Source: Oryzomicrobium sp.
GTDB taxonomy: Bacteria; Pseudomonadota; Gammaproteobacteria; Burkholderiales; Rhodocyclaceae
Direction: 5' to 3'
Assembly (NCBI RefSeq): GCF_021287045.1
Contig: NZ_JAJTBG010000009.1
Coordinates: 62,001 to 126,000 of the forward strand
DNA length: 64,000 nucleotides
The position numbers and the translations under genes were made by a program. The notes beneath the pieces are model-generated. The model ran no database searches. It saw nothing but the letters and a program-made list of their open reading frames with translations, and was not told the origin of the DNA. Within the stretch, counting starts at the first letter, position 1; the number at the start of each line of letters is the position of its first letter. Of the stretch, positions 9,427 to 19,220 are shown piece by piece.

Positions 9427-10596
9427 CTACGCGGCGCGCAAGGCGTCGACGATGTTCAGCCGGGCCGCCCGGAAGGCGGGCAGGAAGCCGCCGACGAAGC
9501 CCATGAACAGGGTGAAGGCCAGGCTCTTGGCGACGATGGCCGGAGTCAGGGTGAAGGAAAAGGCCAGCTCGGCGAAGGACTGCCAGTTCATGGTGGAGAT
9601 GGTCACCAGCTGCATGAACGAGGCCAGCACCAGCCCGGCGGCCCCGCCCACCAGGGCGAGCAGCAGGGATTCGCCGAGGAAGGCGAAGAGGATGCTGCTG
9701 CGGCGAAAGCCCAGGGCGCGCAGGGTGCCGATCTCGCCGACCCGGCTGGCCACGGCGGCGTACATGGTGATCATGGCGCCGATCACCGCGCCGATGGAAA
9801 AGATCACCGACAGGGTCAGCCCGAGGATGCTGATGAACTTGGACAGGGTTTCCGACTGGTCGGCGTAGAAGCGGGTCTCGCGCTTGGCCTCCAGGGTCAG
9901 ACGCGGGTCGGATTCGATGGCCGCCTTGACCGCGGCAAAGCGCCCCGGGTCGGCCAGCTTGAACACCATCGACGAGTAGGCGGTGCGGCGGAAAGACTGC
10001 ATCAGGGTGTCGGCGTCGCCCCAGATTTCCGAATCGAAGCCGGTGCGGCCGGCGTCGAACACCCCCACCACGCGCCATTCCTGGCCGCCGAAGCGCAGCC
10101 GCTCGCCCAGGCCGGCGTTGGTGAAGCGCTCGGCGATGGCCCGGCCGGCGACGATCTCGTTGCTGCCTGGGCGGAACATGCGCCCGGCTACCAGGCGCAC
10201 CTGGGGACGCAGCTCGTGGCCCAGGGGGCCGACGCCGCGGATGATGACGTTGGCCGGCTTGGTGGTGCCACGCTTGTAGAGGGAGATCAGCACCACCGAT
10301 TCCTTGGACGCCAGGGACCGGCCGCCGGCCCCCAGGGCCACCTCGGGCAGGCTCTCGACGATGGCCGCCTGGACCCGCTCGACGCCGCTCTGCACCTCGG
10401 TTTCCGCCGAGCGGCGGATCACCACCACGTTGTCGTCGCTGCCGGTGGCCACCAGGGTGGTACGCAGGCCCTCGTCGAGCATCAGCACGGCGGCGAAGAC
10501 GAACACCACTAGGGCCATGCCGCCGGCGGTGAGGGCCGTGGTCAGGCGCCGCGCCCACAGGTTGCGCAGGGAATAAGTGAGGGGCAGGGTCAGCAT
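9427..10596 (-). CDS. ABC transporter permease, FtsX/MacB type (second permease)
   Basis: A 389-residue inner-membrane permease. One membrane helix lies near residues 20-42, followed by a periplasmic MacB-like core domain of about 200 residues. Three more helices form the C-terminal FtsX domain (roughly 255-280, 305-335, 355-375), with the typical GEIGTLRALGFRRSSILFAF loop. It pairs with the upstream permease gene (10-base gap), the ATPase and the adaptor in one minus-strand operon. Families of this layout export lipids, peptides or small molecules across the envelope; the substrate is unknown. Confidence 0.88.
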   Translation of the reverse strand: MLTLPLTYSLRNLWARRLTTALTAGGMALVVFVFAAVLMLDEGLRTTLVATGSDDNVVVIRRSAETEVQSGVERVQAAIVESLPEVALGAGGRSLASKESVVLISLYKRGTTKPANVIIRGVGPLGHELRPQVRLVAGRMFRPGSNEIVAGRAIAERFTNAGLGERLRFGGQEWRVVGVFDAGRTGFDSEIWGDADTLMQSFRRTAYSSMVFKLADPGRFAAVKAAIESDPRLTLEAKRETRFYADQSETLSKFISILGLTLSVIFSIGAVIGAMITMYAAVASRVGEIGTLRALGFRRSSILFAFLGESLLLALVGGAAGLVLASFMQLVTISTMNWQSFAELAFSFTLTPAIVAKSLAFTLFMGFVGGFLPAFRAARLNIVDALRAA

Positions 10597-10606
10597 TCCA
10601 CGTGCC

Positions 10607-11761
10607 TCACGCCACCGCCCGCAGGCCGTCCACGATACGGATGCCCATGGCCCGCCGCGCCGGCAGCGCCGCCGCCAGCAGCCCCACGCCCAGGGCGCAG
10701 AGCAGTTGCAGGGCCACCGTCTCGGCGCTGACGTTGAACACCGGGAACAGGGTGCCCACGGCCTGGGCGAACACCGCCGCCAGGGGGAAGGTCAGGGCCA
10801 CGGCGATCAGGCCGCCGGCCAGGGCGATGGCCGCCGATTCGCCGACGATCAACCCGACGACGAAGCCGGGCGAAAAGCCCAGGGCCTTCAGGGTGGCGTA
10901 CTCGGCGGTGCGCTCGCGCACGGTCATGGCCATGGTGTTGGCCATCACCGCCAGGATGATGACGATGACCAGGTAGGACACGGCGCGGATGGCCACCACG
11001 ATGGCCTCGGTCATGGAGACAAAGGACAGCTGGAAGGCCTTCTCGGTCTCGGTCAGGGTCTCGGCGCTGGTGTTCTTGAACTCGGCGTCGATGCGGCTGC
11101 TGATCTCCGCCGCCCGGGCTGGGTCGTCGATCTTCACCACGTACACGCCGATCTGGTTGGCGCGGCGCGGAATCTGGCGGGTGATGGTCTCGTTCACATA
11201 GCTCCAGTGGAAGAGCATCTGGCTCACGTCGGTCTTGGCCTCGCGCCCGTGGTAGATGCCGCGCACGACGAATTCCCAGGTGCCGGGGAAGATGGTGCCC
11301 TTCAACTGGATGGTGTCCCCCACCTTGAAGCCGTAGGTGGCGGCCAGCTTGCTGCCGACGATGCAGCCCTTGCGGTCGCGCAGGAAGTCGCGCCGCTCGG
11401 CCTCGCTCAGCACGAACTCCGGGTAGAGGTCGAGAAAGGTGTCGGCCTCCACGGCGAACTGGGCGAAGAAGTTCTTCGGCTCCTTGTAGATACCGCCGAA
11501 CCAATTGGAATGGGTGATGCCCACCACCCCGTCCACCCGGCGGATCTTCTCCCGGTAATTGACGGGCAGAGGGAAGACCAGGGAAATGGCGTTGCGCGTC
11601 ACCAGCCGGGCGTTGGAGGCCCCCTCCGCCCCGGCGTACCAGGCGTCCACCACGGTGGACAACAGGCCGAAGGCGGTCACCGCCACGGTCAGCCCGGCCA
11701 GGGTCAGCAGGGTGCGCAGACGGTGGCGGAAGGCGTTGCGGAAGGCCAGGACGAGCAGCAC
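10607..11761 (-). CDS. ABC transporter permease, FtsX/MacB type (first permease)
   Basis: A 384-residue paralogue of the downstream permease with the same plan: an N-terminal helix (AFRNAFRHRLRTLLTLAGL region), a periplasmic domain, then a C-terminal FtsX domain containing RTAEYATLKALGFSPGFVVG. Two different permeases suggest a heterodimeric channel. I chose the GTG at 11761, one base after the ATPase stop, because the family sequence begins there; the frame stays open for 19 more codons upstream inside the ATPase gene. The GTG start and the 1-base spacing indicate translational coupling. Confidence 0.85.
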   Translation of the reverse strand: MLLVLAFRNAFRHRLRTLLTLAGLTVAVTAFGLLSTVVDAWYAGAEGASNARLVTRNAISLVFPLPVNYREKIRRVDGVVGITHSNWFGGIYKEPKNFFAQFAVEADTFLDLYPEFVLSEAERRDFLRDRKGCIVGSKLAATYGFKVGDTIQLKGTIFPGTWEFVVRGIYHGREAKTDVSQMLFHWSYVNETITRQIPRRANQIGVYVVKIDDPARAAEISSRIDAEFKNTSAETLTETEKAFQLSFVSMTEAIVVAIRAVSYLVIVIILAVMANTMAMTVRERTAEYATLKALGFSPGFVVGLIVGESAAIALAGGLIAVALTFPLAAVFAQAVGTLFPVFNVSAETVALQLLCALGVGLLAAALPARRAMGIRIVDGLRAVA

Positions 11762-11762
11762 G

Positions 11763-12548
11763 TCAGTACGCTCCCCCGCTGCCGTCGGAGGCGCCGGACA
11801 GCCCGCCGGCAACGCCATCCCCCAGCTCCTCCCGGGCCGACAGGGCGCCCTTCTCCAGGTGCATGATGGCGTGGGCGTGGCCGGCGGCGTGAGGGTCGTG
11901 GGTGACCATCACGATGGTCTTGCCCAGCTCCCGGTTGAGCCGTTGCAGCAGGCGCAGGATGTCGTGGGCCGATTCCCGGTCCAGGTCGCCGGTGGGCTCG
12001 TCGGCGACGATCAGCACCGGGTCGGTGATCAGGGCCCGGGCGATGGCCACCCGCTGCTGCTGGCCGCCGGAAAGCTCGCTCGGCGTGTGGTCCATGCGCT
12101 CGGCCAGGCCGACCATGGCCAGGGCCGCCGCCGCCCGCTCGCGCCGCTCGGCGCGGGAGAGGCGGGTGAGCAGCAGGGGCAGCTCCACGTTCTCCAGGGC
12201 GGTGAGCACCGGCATCAGGTTGTAGAACTGGAAGATGAAGCCGATGGTGCGCGCCCGCCAGTCGGCCAGTTCGGCCTCGCCGTAGGCGGCGATGTCCTCG
12301 CCGGCCACCCGGATCTCGCCGCTGCTGGCCCGGTCGATGCCGGCGATCAGGTTGAGCAGGGTGCTCTTGCCCGAGCCGGAGGGCCCCATCAGGGCGAGGA
12401 ACTCGCCGGCGGCGATGTCGAAGCTGATGTCGGCCAGTACCGGCACCAGCTGCTGGCCGCGCCGGTAGGCCTTGGCCACCCGGCGCAGCTGCACCAGAGG
12501 CGGCGCCGGGGGCGTTACCGGGGGCAACGTTGCGCGCTCTTGCGTCAC
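11763..12548 (-). CDS. ABC transporter ATP-binding protein (LolD/MacB type)
   Basis: A 261-residue cytoplasmic ATPase. Walker [12 protein letters not shown] is near residue 56, the Q-loop [20 protein letters not shown] near 105, the signature [15 protein letters not shown] near 158, Walker [14 protein letters not shown] near 178 and the H-loop [10 protein letters not shown] near 212. It powers the two adjacent permeases. A Pro/Ala-rich N-terminal lead and a Gly/Ser-rich C-terminal tail flank the standard domain. Its first four bases overlap the end of the adaptor gene, so the operon order is adaptor, ATPase, permease, permease. Confidence 0.94.
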   Translation of the reverse strand: MTQERATLPPVTPPAPPLVQLRRVAKAYRRGQQLVPVLADISFDIAAGEFLALMGPSGSGKSTLLNLIAGIDRASSGEIRVAGEDIAAYGEAELADWRARTIGFIFQFYNLMPVLTALENVELPLLLTRLSRAERRERAAAALAMVGLAERMDHTPSELSGGQQQRVAIARALITDPVLIVADEPTGDLDRESAHDILRLLQRLNRELGKTIVMVTHDPHAAGHAHAIMHLEKGALSAREELGDGVAGGLSGASDGSGGAY

Positions 12549-13738
12549 TTGGCTTCCACCTTGACCCGGGCGCCGTCCTTGAGGTCGGCGGCGGGACGGG
12601 CCACCAGCCGGGTGCCCGGCGCCAGCGCGTCGCCGCCCCGGGCGCTCACCGCCACCAGGTCGCCGTAGCGGCCGCCCAGGCGCACCGGCCGCTCCCGGGC
12701 CTGGCCGTCGCGCACCTCGAACACCACGGCGGCATCGCCCTCACCGCGCACCGCGTCGTGATGCACGGCAGTGAAAGGTTGGCGCTTGTCGTCCTTCATC
12801 TCCCGGGAGAGGAAGGCCACCTTGGCGGCCATTTCCGGCAGCAGGCGCGGGTCGGGCTTGCCGTCCGGGGTGACGAACTGGACCTTGGCCAGCACCGTGG
12901 CCTTGGCCCGGTCCACCGTCGGCACCAGCCGCGACACCCGGCCGCGCAGGCGCTCGTCGGGGAAGGCGTCGAGCTGGATTTCGCAGGGCTGGCCCACCTG
13001 GATCTTGGCCAGGTTGGCCTCGGACACGTCGGCTTCCACTTCCAGGCTGGCCATGTCGGCCATGGTCACCACCGCACCCTTGCTGTCGGTGGCCGAGGAG
13101 AAGGGGGTGATGACGTCGCCGACGTTGGCCGCCTTGGTCAACACCACCCCGTCGAAGGGCGCCCGGATCAGGGTCTGGTCCACCGCCACGTCGGCGGCGC
13201 GCTTGGCCGCCTGGGCCTGGGCCAGAGCGGCCCGGGCCTTGTTGAGCCGCGCCCGGGCGGTATCCACCGCCGAAGGCGAAATGAACTTCTTGGCGGCCAG
13301 TTCCTCGGTGCGGTGAAAGCTCACCTCGGCATCGGCCAGCTCGGCCCGGGCCGACACCACGTTGGCCCCGGCCTGGTCGGCCTGGGCGCGCACGTCGCTG
13401 TTCTCCAGCCGGGCCACCACCTGGCCTTCCTTGACCGGCGAACCTTCGCGCACCCCCAGCCATTCGAGCCGGCCGGTGGCCTTGGAGGCCACGGCGGCCT
13501 TGCGCCCGGCCACCACGTAGCCGGCGGCGTTGAGCACGGTGACCGCCTGGTAGGGGTAGGCGGTGGTCACCGACAGGGTTTCCACCGGCACGGCGCGCTG
13601 GCCGGCCAGGCCGACGGCCAGCACGGCGGCGACGGCCACGGCGCCGGCCACCCAGGGCCAGCGGCGGCGGCGCGGGCGGGCCGCCAGGGCGCCCCGGTCG
13701 ATGGTCAGGCGGGAAAGGTCGAGCTTGTCGTCGGACAT
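12545..13738 (-). CDS. Periplasmic adaptor (HlyD/RND membrane-fusion protein)
   Basis: A 397-residue membrane-fusion protein with a cytoplasmic basic N-terminus (PRRRRWPW), one membrane anchor at about residues 30-48, a lipoyl/barrel-sandwich half ([20 protein letters not shown]), an alpha-helical hairpin near 120-190 and beta-barrel domains. It would link the ABC permeases to an outer-membrane channel; no TolC homologue is in the window. It is the first gene of the exporter operon and is transcribed away from norC. A promoter must lie in 13739-13900 but none was distinct. Confidence 0.9.
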   Translation of the reverse strand: MSDDKLDLSRLTIDRGALAARPRRRRWPWVAGAVAVAAVLAVGLAGQRAVPVETLSVTTAYPYQAVTVLNAAGYVVAGRKAAVASKATGRLEWLGVREGSPVKEGQVVARLENSDVRAQADQAGANVVSARAELADAEVSFHRTEELAAKKFISPSAVDTARARLNKARAALAQAQAAKRAADVAVDQTLIRAPFDGVVLTKAANVGDVITPFSSATDSKGAVVTMADMASLEVEADVSEANLAKIQVGQPCEIQLDAFPDERLRGRVSRLVPTVDRAKATVLAKVQFVTPDGKPDPRLLPEMAAKVAFLSREMKDDKRQPFTAVHHDAVRGEGDAAVVFEVRDGQARERPVRLGGRYGDLVAVSARGGDALAPGTRLVARPAADLKDGARVKVEAK

Positions 13739-13907
13739 GAAAAGTCACCCGGGCGGGATCATGCCACCGCCCTGAAAGGGAAAAAAAGGGTAGGAAAAGC
13801 AGGTGCGCCGACTGCGGCGAAAAACCCTTCGACAAACCCGGGTTTTCCAGGCGCGGCAAGGCTTGGCGGCCCCCCAGCGGCGGCAATCGGCAGGGCTTCG
13901 GACGCTT

Positions 13908-13921
13908 TTGATGGGAGTCAA
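13908..13921 (+). promoter_or_regulatory. DNR/FNR-type binding site upstream of norC
   Basis: The 14-mer TTGATGGGAGTCAA closely matches the FNR/DNR consensus TTGAT-N4-ATCAA (nine of ten defined positions). Its centre lies about 70 bases before the norC ATG. A GATACC hexamer at 13943-13948 would place the site near -41.5, the usual position for activation. A Dnr-type regulator gene lies at the end of the nor cluster. Confidence 0.75.
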
Positions 13922-13984
13922 AGTCGCCGCCGGCCGGCCGGGGATACCGTTCGTTACCTTTCAATCTACAAGGGGGATTTTGTC

Positions 13985-15834
<1,850 letters not shown>

Positions 15835-15919
15835 CCCGCCCGGAAAAACCGGATCGATCCATCCACCCGTCCCGAAACCGGCCAGGGGCTCCATCCCCCC
15901 GGCCGGCCCCGGACTTGCC

Positions 15920-15949
15920 AGCGCCCCGTTGATCGGGGCGCTTTTTTTC
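15920..15949 (+). terminator. Rho-independent terminator of norCB
   Basis: A 9 bp perfect stem (15920-15928 with 15934-15942) and a five-base loop are followed by a run of T. It lies 86 bases after norB and before norE, so norCB and norEFQD may be separate transcripts or joined by partial read-through. Confidence 0.85.
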
Positions 15950-15994
15950 TTTCGATCAAGGAATCGGGCCGGCGACCTGCCTATCGTTGGCGCC

Positions 15995-16597
15995 ATGAGT
16001 ACCGAATCCCTCGCCCTGCCGGCCACCACCGGCACCGCCCCTCCCGAACGCCGCCTGGCCGGGGACCTGGCCATCTGGGTCTTCATCTGTGCCGAGCTAC
16101 TGGCCTTCGCCGTGTTCTTCGTCGCCTACGGGGTGGCCCGGGCCCGGCACGTGGACATGTTCAACACCGGCCAGCTGACCCTGGACCGCAACGCCGGGGC
16201 CCTCAACACCGTGCTGCTGATCACCGGCAGCTGGTTCGTCGTCCAGGCCGTGGCCCGCCTGCGCGGGGGCGACCCAGGCGGCAGCGCTGGGCGCCTGTTG
16301 CTCGCCCTGGCCTGCGGCGGCGGCTTCCTAGTGGTGAAGGTGTTCGAATACAAGGCCAAGTTCGCCCTGGGCATTTCCCTGTCCACCGACACCTTCTACA
16401 TGTTCTACATCTCCCTGACCTTCTTCCACCTGATGCACGTGCTGCTCGGCATGGTCATCCTGGCCCTGCTGTGGAACAGCCTGCGCCGGGGCCCCGGGCC
16501 GACCACCCTGTCCAGCCTGGAGAGCGGCGCGGCCTACTGGCACATGGTGGATCTGGTCTGGATCATCCTCTTCCCCCTGGTCTACGTGATGCGATGA
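15995..16597 (+). CDS. norE: NorE, heme-copper oxidase subunit III-like protein
   Basis: A 200-residue membrane protein of the cytochrome c oxidase subunit III family with five hydrophobic segments. The GDLAIWVFICAELLAFAVFF stretch near residue 30, KVFEYKAKFALG near 120 and the final YWHMVDLVWIILFPLVYVMR are typical of NorE. It assists assembly or activity of nitric oxide reductase rather than catalysing. The ATG at 15995 has no strong ribosome site. The stop overlaps the norF start by four bases. Confidence 0.9.
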   Translation: MSTESLALPATTGTAPPERRLAGDLAIWVFICAELLAFAVFFVAYGVARARHVDMFNTGQLTLDRNAGALNTVLLITGSWFVVQAVARLRGGDPGGSAGRLLLALACGGGFLVVKVFEYKAKFALGISLSTDTFYMFYISLTFFHLMHVLLGMVILALLWNSLRRGPGPTTLSSLESGAAYWHMVDLVWIILFPLVYVMR

Positions 16598-16881
16598 ACG
16601 CCCCGGCCCTTTCCCCTGCCCCCTCCCCGGCGACGCCCCGCGCCGCCCATCTGGTCTATGCCTTCCTGCTCGCCGCCACCGGCCTCACCTGGTTCCTCGG
16701 CGAAACCGGCGCCGCCGGCCCGGCGGTGATGGCGGTGCTGATGGGTGCCGCCCTGCTCAAGGGCCTGGCCGTGGCCGGCGAGTTCATGGAGCTGCGCCAC
16801 GCCCCGCGCCTATGGCAAGCGGTAGTGGCCGGCTGGCTGTTCTTCGTCACCGGCTGCCTGGCCGCCGCCTATCTGGCCTGA
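16594..16881 (+). CDS. norF: NorF-like, cytochrome oxidase subunit IV family membrane protein
   Basis: A 95-residue membrane protein with three hydrophobic helices (about residues 20-36, 43-62 and 75-93) and the FMELRHAPRLW loop found in subunit IV/NorF proteins. The start overlaps the norE stop (ATGA), which supports a NorE-NorF pair. In paracoccal clusters NorEF raise NO reductase activity. The protein is short and weakly conserved, so the symbol rests partly on position. Confidence 0.78.
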   Translation: MNAPALSPAPSPATPRAAHLVYAFLLAATGLTWFLGETGAAGPAVMAVLMGAALLKGLAVAGEFMELRHAPRLWQAVVAGWLFFVTGCLAAAYLA

Positions 16882-16921
16882 CCCTTCCCGCCCGACGCTC
16901 ACCTTTTCCGCGAGGCTTCCC

Positions 16922-17731
16922 ATGAACGCCCCCCTGCCCTCCCAGGCCGCCACCGAGCTGCCCTTCTACGCGCCGGCCGGCAACGAGATCGAGCTGTTCG
17001 AGCACGCCTTCAAGAACCGCCTGCCGCTCCTCATCAAGGGCCCCACCGGCTGCGGCAAGACCCGCTTCGTCGCCCATATGGCGGCGCGCCTGGGGCTGCC
17101 GCTGCACACCGTGGCCTGCCACGACGACCTGACCGCCGCCGACCTGGTGGGCCGCCACCTGATCGAGGGCGGCGGCACCGTATGGTGCGACGGCCCCCTG
17201 ACCCGGGCGGTGCGCCACGGTGGCCTGTGCTACCTGGACGAGGTGGTGGAGGCGCGCAAGGACACCACGGTGGTGCTGCACCCCCTGGCCGACGACCGGC
17301 GCATCCTGCCTATCGACCGCACCGGCGAGGTCCTGGAGGCGCCGGACGACTTCATGCTGGTGGTGTCTTACAACCCGGGCTACCAGAACCTGATGAAGAG
17401 CCTCAAGCCTTCCACCCGGCAGCGCTTCGTCGCCCTCACCTTCGACTTCCCCGCGGCCGAGCGGGAAGAGGCCATCCTGATCGGCGAGGCCGACATCGAC
17501 CGGGACCTGGCGCGCCGCCTGGTGGGCATCGGCCGGGCTTTCCGCGCCCTCAAGGACCGGGATCTGGAGGAAGTGGCCAGCACCCGGCTGCTGGTCTACG
17601 CCGCCACCCTGATCCGCGCCGGCCTCTCGCCCCTGGCCGCCTGCCGCGCCGCCTTGGTGGAGCCCCTGTCCGACGACGCGGAAACCGTGGCGGCGCTGAT
17701 GGAAATCGTCGCCGCCACTTTTGGCCGCTGA
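16922..17731 (+). CDS. norQ: NorQ, MoxR-family AAA+ ATPase for NO reductase assembly
   Basis: A 269-residue AAA+ ATPase. The Walker A loop GPTGCGKTR is at residues 40-48, Walker B LCYLDEVVEAR near 105, sensor 1 VVSYNPGYQN near 150 and the arginine finger region STRQRFVAL near 165. NorQ works with the VWA protein NorD to insert the non-heme iron of NorB (shown for the related CbbQ/NorQ systems). It starts 40 bases after norF. Length and motifs match the family well. Confidence 0.95.
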   Translation: MNAPLPSQAATELPFYAPAGNEIELFEHAFKNRLPLLIKGPTGCGKTRFVAHMAARLGLPLHTVACHDDLTAADLVGRHLIEGGGTVWCDGPLTRAVRHGGLCYLDEVVEARKDTTVVLHPLADDRRILPIDRTGEVLEAPDDFMLVVSYNPGYQNLMKSLKPSTRQRFVALTFDFPAAEREEAILIGEADIDRDLARRLVGIGRAFRALKDRDLEEVASTRLLVYAATLIRAGLSPLAACRAALVEPLSDDAETVAALMEIVAATFGR

Positions 17732-17759
17732 ACCCTCCTCCCGTTCTGCCACCCCGACC

Positions 17760-18194
17760 ATGTCCGCTCCGGACCATTCCGAGCCCAACGCCGATCCGGC
17801 CAACGATCCGGCCAACGACCCGGCGGCCGTCCCCGGCCTGCGCCTGGCCGTGGCCGCCGAGGGCCTGTTCCTCGCCAACCTGCTGGTGGCCCCGGGGCTG
17901 GCCTTCCTCATCCTCGCCGCCCTGTGGTGGCGCCATCGCCTGAGCGCCCCACCCCTGGCCCGCCAGCACCTGTGGCAGGCGGTGGCGGTGAGCTTCTGGG
18001 GCGGCGCCCTGCTGGCGACCGTCTCGACCCTGTTCATCGTCGCCGGCGGGCTGACCTGGGCCTGGACCTGGGTGGCGGTGATCCTCTATTTCACCTGCAT
18101 CCACTCCACCCTGGTGCTGTTCGGCATGTTCGGCCTGTCCCGGGCCATGGCCGGTCAGCCCTACCGCTACCCGCTGATTGGGCCGTCCCGGTGA
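17760..18194 (+). CDS. Unrecognised membrane protein in the nor cluster
   Basis: A 144-residue protein with an acidic, repetitive N-terminus (two ANDPANDP-like units), then hydrophobic segments at about 32-58, 72-98 and 103-127. I do not recognise a named family; its layout resembles small DUF4870-like membrane proteins. It lies between norQ and the ferredoxin gene. Its stop overlaps the next ATG by one base (TGATG), so it is likely translated as part of the nor operon. Involvement in NO reductase assembly or electron supply is only inferred from position. Confidence 0.7.
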   Translation: MSAPDHSEPNADPANDPANDPAAVPGLRLAVAAEGLFLANLLVAPGLAFLILAALWWRHRLSAPPLARQHLWQAVAVSFWGGALLATVSTLFIVAGGLTWAWTWVAVILYFTCIHSTLVLFGMFGLSRAMAGQPYRYPLIGPSR

Positions 18195-19219
18195 TGAAGG
18201 ACCGCCGCCAGACCCTGCGCGCCCTCACCCAGATGGGCTTCTTCGCCCTGTTCGTGGTGACGCCCCTGTTCGACCTGTTCCGTTACGACCTCACCGCCAA
18301 CCACGCCTGGTTCCTCACCCTGCCCTGGCACCTGGGCATGGACGACCTGCTGGCCGGGCGCCTGAGCGCGGTGGAGGCCGGCGGACGCATCGTCCTCTTT
18401 CTCTTCGCGCCGATCCTGCTGCTCGCCGCCGCGGTGATCTTCGTCGCCTGGAAGTGGGGCCGCCTCTACTGCGGCTGGCTGTGCCCCCACTTTTCGGTGG
18501 TGGAGACCATCAACCGGCTGATGCTGCGCGCCACCGGCAAGCACAGCGTGTGGGACCGCCAGCCGGTTCCGCCCTGGCAGCCCGACGGCAGCCCGACCCA
18601 GCGCGACGCCCGCTGGTGGCTGCTCACCGTGCCGGTGGCGGTGGGCTTCGCCTTCACCTGGGCGGTGGTCTTCCTCACCTACCTGATGCCGCCGTTCCAG
18701 GTCTATGGCGGCCTGCTCGGCGCTGCCGGCCTGGGGGCGGGCGTACTCAGCCGCTACGAGTGGATCTTTCTCGCCGCCGCCACCACGGTGATCAGCCTGG
18801 AATTTCTCTTCGCCCGCCACCTCTTTTGCCGCTACGCCTGCGCCGTGGGCATCTTCCAGAGCCTGGCCTGGATGGGCAACAAGAAGGCCCTGGTGGTGGG
18901 CTTCGACCGCAGCCGCCTGGCCGAATGCGCCGATTGCCAGGGCGGCAGCAAGGGCAGCCACGGCAGCGCCTGCGACGCGGTCTGCCCGATGCGCCTCAAG
19001 CCGCGCAACCTCAAACGCTGGATGTTCGCCTGCACCCAGTGCACCCAATGCCTCACGGCCTGCGCCACCACCAACCGGGACAATCCCCGGGGGCCGCTCT
19101 TGACCTGGGTCCAGGACGAGGCGGCGCGGCAGAACGAAGCAGGTTTCAGCGCCCGGGACGGTGTCCGCGAGGACGCCCGCCCTCCCACACCGGCCGCGGA
19201 ACAAGGCGAAAGGAACTGA
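18194..19219 (+). CDS. Membrane-bound polyferredoxin (NapH/CcoG-like)
   Basis: A 341-residue inner-membrane iron-sulfur protein. It has about five hydrophobic helices, two membrane-side Cys motifs of the NosR/NapH/CcoG kind (YCGWLCPHFSVVE near residue 95 and FCRYACAVGIFQSLAW near 213), and a C-terminal ferredoxin-like region with CADCQGG, CDAVCPM and CTQCTQCLTACATT. Proteins of this class move electrons between the quinone pool and periplasm or reduce metal centres. Lying between norQ and norD it may serve NO reductase maturation; that is inference. The ATG at 18194 overlaps the preceding stop. Confidence 0.85.
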   Translation: MKDRRQTLRALTQMGFFALFVVTPLFDLFRYDLTANHAWFLTLPWHLGMDDLLAGRLSAVEAGGRIVLFLFAPILLLAAAVIFVAWKWGRLYCGWLCPHFSVVETINRLMLRATGKHSVWDRQPVPPWQPDGSPTQRDARWWLLTVPVAVGFAFTWAVVFLTYLMPPFQVYGGLLGAAGLGAGVLSRYEWIFLAAATTVISLEFLFARHLFCRYACAVGIFQSLAWMGNKKALVVGFDRSRLAECADCQGGSKGSHGSACDAVCPMRLKPRNLKRWMFACTQCTQCLTACATTNRDNPRGPLLTWVQDEAARQNEAGFSARDGVREDARPPTPAAEQGERN

Positions 19220-19220
19220 C

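Noticed and set aside
15929-15956. TTGATC and GATCAA words near the norB terminator, possible second FNR box
   Set aside because: The half-sites are about 16 bases apart, not four, and the first is the loop of the terminator.
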